Below, one piece after another: positions 6,309 through 8,758 of a stretch of DNA of 8,758 nt; within the stretch, counting starts at the first letter, position 1; the number at the start of each line of letters is the position of its first letter. The DNA comes from Alphaproteobacteria bacterium (lineage in GTDB: Bacteria > Pseudomonadota > Alphaproteobacteria > ATCC43930 > CGMCC-115725): positions 1 to 8,758 of the forward strand of contig JASHUW010000478.1 in the NCBI GenBank assembly GCA_030039815.1, in the 5' to 3' direction. Made by a program: the position numbers and the translations under genes. Below the pieces are notes generated by a model that was not told the origin of the DNA, ran no database searches, and saw only the letters and a program-made list of their open reading frames with translations.

Positions 6309-6351
6309 ATTTTCGCCGTGCGACCGCCTAATGGTTGCGCACGGCTAAAAT
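6309..6351 (-). other. Long inverted repeat between transpeptidase and peptidase genes
   Basis: attttCgccgtgcg (6309-6322) pairs with cgcacggcTaaaat (6338-6351) with a single mismatch, giving 5 A/T pairs outside 8 G/C-rich pairs, around a 15-nt loop that itself can pair acc with ggt. It starts 4 nt past the transpeptidase stop in minus-strand reading. The T-run on the 3' side is absent, since the 3' arm ends in an A-run on the minus strand. It is therefore a better candidate for a 3'-end stabiliser or partial attenuator between two operon genes than for a full intrinsic terminator. Confidence 0.5.
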
Positions 6352-6355
6352 CTAA

Positions 6356-7975
6356 TCAGCCGCCGCGTTGGTCAGCCGGGTTTTGCTGGGCGAGGGGTGG
6401 CTGCTCGCGAAGAAGCAGGTGCTGGGCGATGTCGTTGTCGCGCTGATAGACGTCGGGCCGGAACTCGAGCGTGCCGTCGCCGTCGATAAACGCGGTCTGA
6501 TAGACGATGAACACCGGAAGCGGCTGCGCCAGGGCGTGCCGGTAGGTCGCGCCGGTGTTGATGTTCTTGGTGATCTCGTCTTCCGGGATGCCGAGCAATA
6601 GCGAGGCCAGCTCGCGCGGGTTCTGCACGCGCACGCAGCCATGGCTGAGGCGGCGGTTGTCGCGGGCGAAATACGAGCGCAGCGGCGTGTCGTGCAGATA
6701 CACGTCAAACCGGTTCGGCATCTCGAATTTGAGACGGCCGAGCGCGCTATAGGGCCCCGCTTCCTGCAGGATCGATCCGTTGTCGCGCATCGCCATGTGA
6801 TGCTTGTCGAGGTAGTCGGGATCGGCCTCGAGCAGCGGCATGATCTCTTTCTGGGCGATCCCGTAGGGGATGTACCAGGGCGGATTGTAGAGGACGCTGA
6901 CGATCTGCGCCTGGAATTCCGGGGTCTGCTTGTCCGACTGCCCGACGACAACCCGTGTGGTAAAGGTCGGGTCGTTGCTCTGGAACAGCTGAAGCTGCTC
7001 ATTCGCGGTGTTGACCCAAACGCGGTCGGCGGGCATGTCGCGCGGCAGCCAGCGCAGCCGTTCGAGATTGACCGCGATCTGTCGGGCGCGCAGCTCGGCC
7101 GGGATGTTGAGCTCGATCAATGTCGCATTGCCGAGGACGCCATCGGGCGTCAGCCCGTGCAGCTCCTGAAACTTCTTCAGCGCCTGTGTCGTCTCCGCGT
7201 CCATCGAATCGGTCGCGTAGCCGGCGGGCAGATAGCCCTCGATCGCCAACCGATGCTGCAGGATACGAGCCCGGTCGGGCGACGCGGTTTCGGGCACGTG
7301 CGGCCAGCCGCCGGCCTTGGCCATCGCCCGGTACGACTCGTAGGCACGGCGCAGCGCGGCGTAGTCCGGCGTGCTCGGCGCCAACGTGTCGATCGCCGCC
7401 TTCGGATCGGCGCTGGTCATCGCGCTGTCGAGCGCGGCGACGACATCGACCGGGCCTGGGCTTAGATCCTCGTCATCGTTGCGCATGTCACTCGGCATCA
7501 CGCCGCGCGCCAGCGCCTCGGCATAGCCGAGAAACGCATCGGACAGCAGCAGATCGCGGTCAGTCGGCGTCAGCCCGGTCTTGGCGAAGGCGACGACGTG
7601 AAAATCGTCGGGATCGAGGCCTTGATCCTCCGCGTTCAGCACCGCATGCCACAACGCGCTTGCCTGGGCCGGACGCGTCGCCCAGATCGGCACATCGCCG
7701 TGCTCGTCATAGAAGCGGCGCAGCAGCGCGGCGTGAACCGGCTCGCCGGCGATGCTGAGCGGGCCGGTGCCGGCGAGCCGCGCCTTGATCTCGCTGTCGC
7801 CGGGCGTCGCGTTCGGCGATGCGGTGGCCGGCAACAAGGGGTTCGCCTCGGCCGGCGGGGCGGTATCGTCCGACGCGGTCGCGGGGCTCGCCGACAGCAG
7901 CGTCACGAGCGCGACGGCCGCGCTCGCGCAGAGCAGCGTACGCGCGTGGAGGAAGCAGGGGAGGGTCAGGCGCAT
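6356..7975 (-). CDS. YcbB/LdtD-like L,D-transpeptidase
   Basis: A 539-residue periplasmic enzyme that links peptidoglycan stem peptides by 3-3 bonds, independently of penicillin-binding proteins. Domains in order: signal peptide (1-35, hydrophobic ARTLLCASAAVALVTLL, probable cleavage after ATA); the N-terminal scaffold typical of the large YcbB class (about 60-225, with DEHGDVPIWAT and LDPDDFH); a peptidoglycan-binding helical domain (about 233-292, TQALKKFQELHGLTPDG); and the YkuD catalytic domain (about 318-495). It carries LNLERLRWLP-like NLERLRWLP at 303-311, NPPWYIP (364-370), H428 in YLHDTPL, and the active site RRLSHGCVRV (441-450) with H445, nucleophile C447 and R449. The C-terminal 40 residues are glutamine/proline-rich. 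Length matches the class. ATG 7975 lacks a clear ribosome site; another ATG at 7980 is out of frame. It is probably the first gene of a unit with the downstream M15-type peptidase. Confidence 0.95.
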   Translation of the reverse strand: MRLTLPCFLHARTLLCASAAVALVTLLSASPATASDDTAPPAEANPLLPATASPNATPGDSEIKARLAGTGPLSIAGEPVHAALLRRFYDEHGDVPIWATRPAQASALWHAVLNAEDQGLDPDDFHVVAFAKTGLTPTDRDLLLSDAFLGYAEALARGVMPSDMRNDDEDLSPGPVDVVAALDSAMTSADPKAAIDTLAPSTPDYAALRRAYESYRAMAKAGGWPHVPETASPDRARILQHRLAIEGYLPAGYATDSMDAETTQALKKFQELHGLTPDGVLGNATLIELNIPAELRARQIAVNLERLRWLPRDMPADRVWVNTANEQLQLFQSNDPTFTTRVVVGQSDKQTPEFQAQIVSVLYNPPWYIPYGIAQKEIMPLLEADPDYLDKHHMAMRDNGSILQEAGPYSALGRLKFEMPNRFDVYLHDTPLRSYFARDNRRLSHGCVRVQNPRELASLLLGIPEDEITKNINTGATYRHALAQPLPVFIVYQTAFIDGDGTLEFRPDVYQRDNDIAQHLLLREQPPLAQQNPADQRGG

Positions 7976-8214
7976 CGCATCAACTTACAGAGGAAACCAT
8001 TTATAGTTTATCTCCATTACCCGCGTCGCCTGCGCCCGGTGCACGCGAAGCCGGGAAGTTCTGCGCCGAGCGCATAGGCGGAAGCAAGAACATTCTGCAA
8101 TCGACCTTCGCGCCCGCAAGTAGTTCGAGGCATTCGGCGAGTCGATTTTGCTTTCATCGCCGCGATCTTCGGGTGTTAAAGTGACAAGCAAGTGAATAAC
8201 GGTGGAGGGACGCG
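7976..8214. promoter_or_regulatory. Divergent intergenic region with candidate promoters
   Basis: This 239-nt gap separates the starts of the minus-strand transpeptidase and the plus-strand small secreted protein, so it must hold promoters for both unless they are read from further away. On the minus strand, TATAAA (8005 to 8000) lies in an AT-rich patch 25 nt before the transpeptidase ATG and is a candidate -10 box, with no good -35 seen. On the plus strand, TTGCTT at 8148-8153 and the A/T patch gttaaa (8175-8180) are suggestive, but the 21-nt spacing is poor. No operator repeats or riboswitch-like structure were recognised. Confidence 0.35.
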
Positions 8215-8538
8215 ATGATCCGCATCGCATTCGCCGTATTCGTGGGCCTTGCATTCGCCGGCTCCGCCGCGCTGGCGGCCTGCCCCCTGAACCCGTCAAA
8301 AGCCCAAACCGCGAAGGCGCGCGCCGCAGCGCAAAATTGCGCGAACCGCGTCAATCTTGGCGCCGTGCCGGCGATTTCCGCCAATGTCGTCGCCAGCGAA
8401 CCGGCGCCGATCGTCAAGCCGCCGACCTATGCCGATCCGAAACCGGCGCCCTATGAGGGGCCGACGCTCGGTATGTCGAAACCCGATCCGGGCGTGCGGC
8501 CGGTACCGACCGTCGGCTACCATTGGTCGCTCGAATAG
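8215..8538 (+). CDS. Small exported proline-rich protein of unknown function
   Basis: A 107-residue protein I do not recognise. ATG 8215 follows GGAGG at 8204-8208 with 6 nt between, a strong start. Residues 1-22 form a clean signal peptide (MIRIAFAVFVGLAFAGSAAL, then AA). The junction can be read two ways: signal peptidase I cleavage at ALA-A, or a lipobox LAAC with C23 as the lipidated cysteine. A second cysteine, C42 (QNCANRV), would allow a C23-C42 disulphide in the first case. An alanine/lysine helix-like part (28-48) precedes a proline-rich second half (12 prolines between 52 and 99), ending GYHWSLE. That composition suggests an extended, poorly folded periplasmic or surface protein. 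It is divergent from the cell-wall genes and its stop is 4 nt from the converging citrate synthase stop. A real gene is likely given start signal, signal peptide and codon use. Confidence 0.8.
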   Translation: MIRIAFAVFVGLAFAGSAALAACPLNPSKAQTAKARAAAQNCANRVNLGAVPAISANVVASEPAPIVKPPTYADPKPAPYEGPTLGMSKPDPGVRPVPTVGYHWSLE

Positions 8539-8542
8539 GCCG

Positions 8543-8758
8543 CTAACCCGCGGCGGCGCCTGCCGGACGCGGGCCGATATAGGCGGAGCTGGGCCGCACC
8601 AGCCGGCCCTGGCGCCGGCTTTCCAGCGCATGGGCGAGCCAGCCGGCGCAGCGCGCGATGGCAAAAACCGGCATGAACGCCTCGCGCGGCAGGCCGACCG
8701 CGTCGAGCAGCAGCGCGGCGTTGATCTCGACATTGGGCTGCAGCGGTGGCCGCCCCGG
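8543..8758 (-). CDS. Citrate synthase family protein (C-terminal fragment)
   Basis: Read on the minus strand from the window edge, one frame encodes 71 residues ending in TAG (8545-8543). The sequence is the C-terminus of a citrate synthase-family enzyme: LQPNVEINAALLLDAVGLP, then MPVFAIARCAGWLAHALE, then GRLVRPSSAYIGPRP. The helix with R-x-x-GW-x-AH-x-LE followed by RP-x-x-x-Y-G is the family's usual ending. The enzyme condenses acetyl-CoA with oxaloacetate (or propionyl-CoA in 2-methylcitrate synthases). The active-site histidines and aspartate lie outside the window, so the substrate cannot be settled and no symbol is given. The short RPSSAYIGP ending looks more like the second, non-GltA type citrate synthases of alphaproteobacteria, a tentative view. 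It converges on the small secreted protein gene with only 4 nt between stops. Confidence 0.87.
   Translation of the reverse strand, partial: PGRPPLQPNVEINAALLLDAVGLPREAFMPVFAIARCAGWLAHALESRRQGRLVRPSSAYIGPRPAGAAAG

Noticed and set aside
6641..7465. A 274-residue plus-strand frame opposite the L,D-transpeptidase
   Set aside because: It shows no motifs or plausible start, and the opposite strand carries an intact transpeptidase with its HGCVR active site.
8296..8733. A 145-residue minus-strand frame across the small protein and citrate synthase ends
   Set aside because: It is arginine/serine-rich and out of frame with the recognisable citrate synthase C-terminus that uses the same strand.
1..8758. 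A TCA-cycle cluster, because icd and a citrate synthase gene flank the window
   Set aside because: They lie about 8.4 kb apart on opposite strands with unrelated genes between. Proximity is likely chance.
1..8758. Search for CRISPR arrays, tRNA or rRNA genes, insertion sequences, phage genes, toxin-antitoxin or defence modules
   Set aside because: No regularly spaced repeats, cloverleaf-like segments, transposase motifs or defence-type domains were seen. The coding content is ordinary metabolic and cell-envelope genes.

Overview
The window is a GC-rich, densely packed stretch of chromosome, most likely from an alphaproteobacterium (Hyphomicrobiales or Rhodospirillales type). This rests on the strong G/C third-position bias, a monomeric-type NADP isocitrate dehydrogenase, a YcbB-like L,D-transpeptidase next to a Tat-exported M15-type peptidase, and an extragenic palindromic repeat. 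When read through, that repeat gives the 'LDPAIHV...KTWTPG' type of spurious peptide often seen in rhizobial-type genomes. The lineage call is an inference from gene content; no rRNA or other phylogenetic marker is present.

Layout. Plus strand: the last 60 residues of monomeric isocitrate dehydrogenase (1-183); a large multi-pass MscS-family channel (335-2428); an LLM-class (luciferase-like, F420/FMN type) oxidoreductase broken by a one-base frameshift near 2972 (2463-3298); a D-2-hydroxyacid dehydrogenase (3482-4444); a structured REP-like repeat (4470-4579); a phosphinothricin-acetyltransferase-like GNAT enzyme (4612-5157), overlapped by 8 nt by a DOPA 4,5-dioxygenase-family protein (5150-5521). 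Minus strand: an M15-type (DUF882, MepK/YcbK-like) peptidase (5661-6254) downstream of a YcbB/LdtD-like L,D-transpeptidase (6356-7975). After a divergent intergenic region comes a small exported proline-rich protein on plus (8215-8538). Its stop lies 4 nt from the stop of a convergent citrate synthase, of which only the last 71 residues are inside the window (8543-8758, minus).

How the genes work together. The clearest functional unit is the minus-strand cell-wall pair. A transpeptidase that makes 3-3 peptidoglycan cross-links is followed by a peptidase whose E. coli relative (MepK) cuts them, and the two are also neighbours in E. coli (ycbB-ycbK). The mscS-like and LLM genes are 34 nt apart and probably co-transcribed. 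The GNAT and DOPA-dioxygenase-like genes overlap and are probably translationally coupled. The remaining genes look like ordinary metabolic genes, with a TCA-cycle gene fragment at each end. No RNA gene, CRISPR array, insertion sequence, phage gene or defence system is visible, and I found no convincing new system. The points most worth checking are the frameshifted oxidoreductase, the composite hairpin repeat and the start codon of the Tat-exported peptidase.
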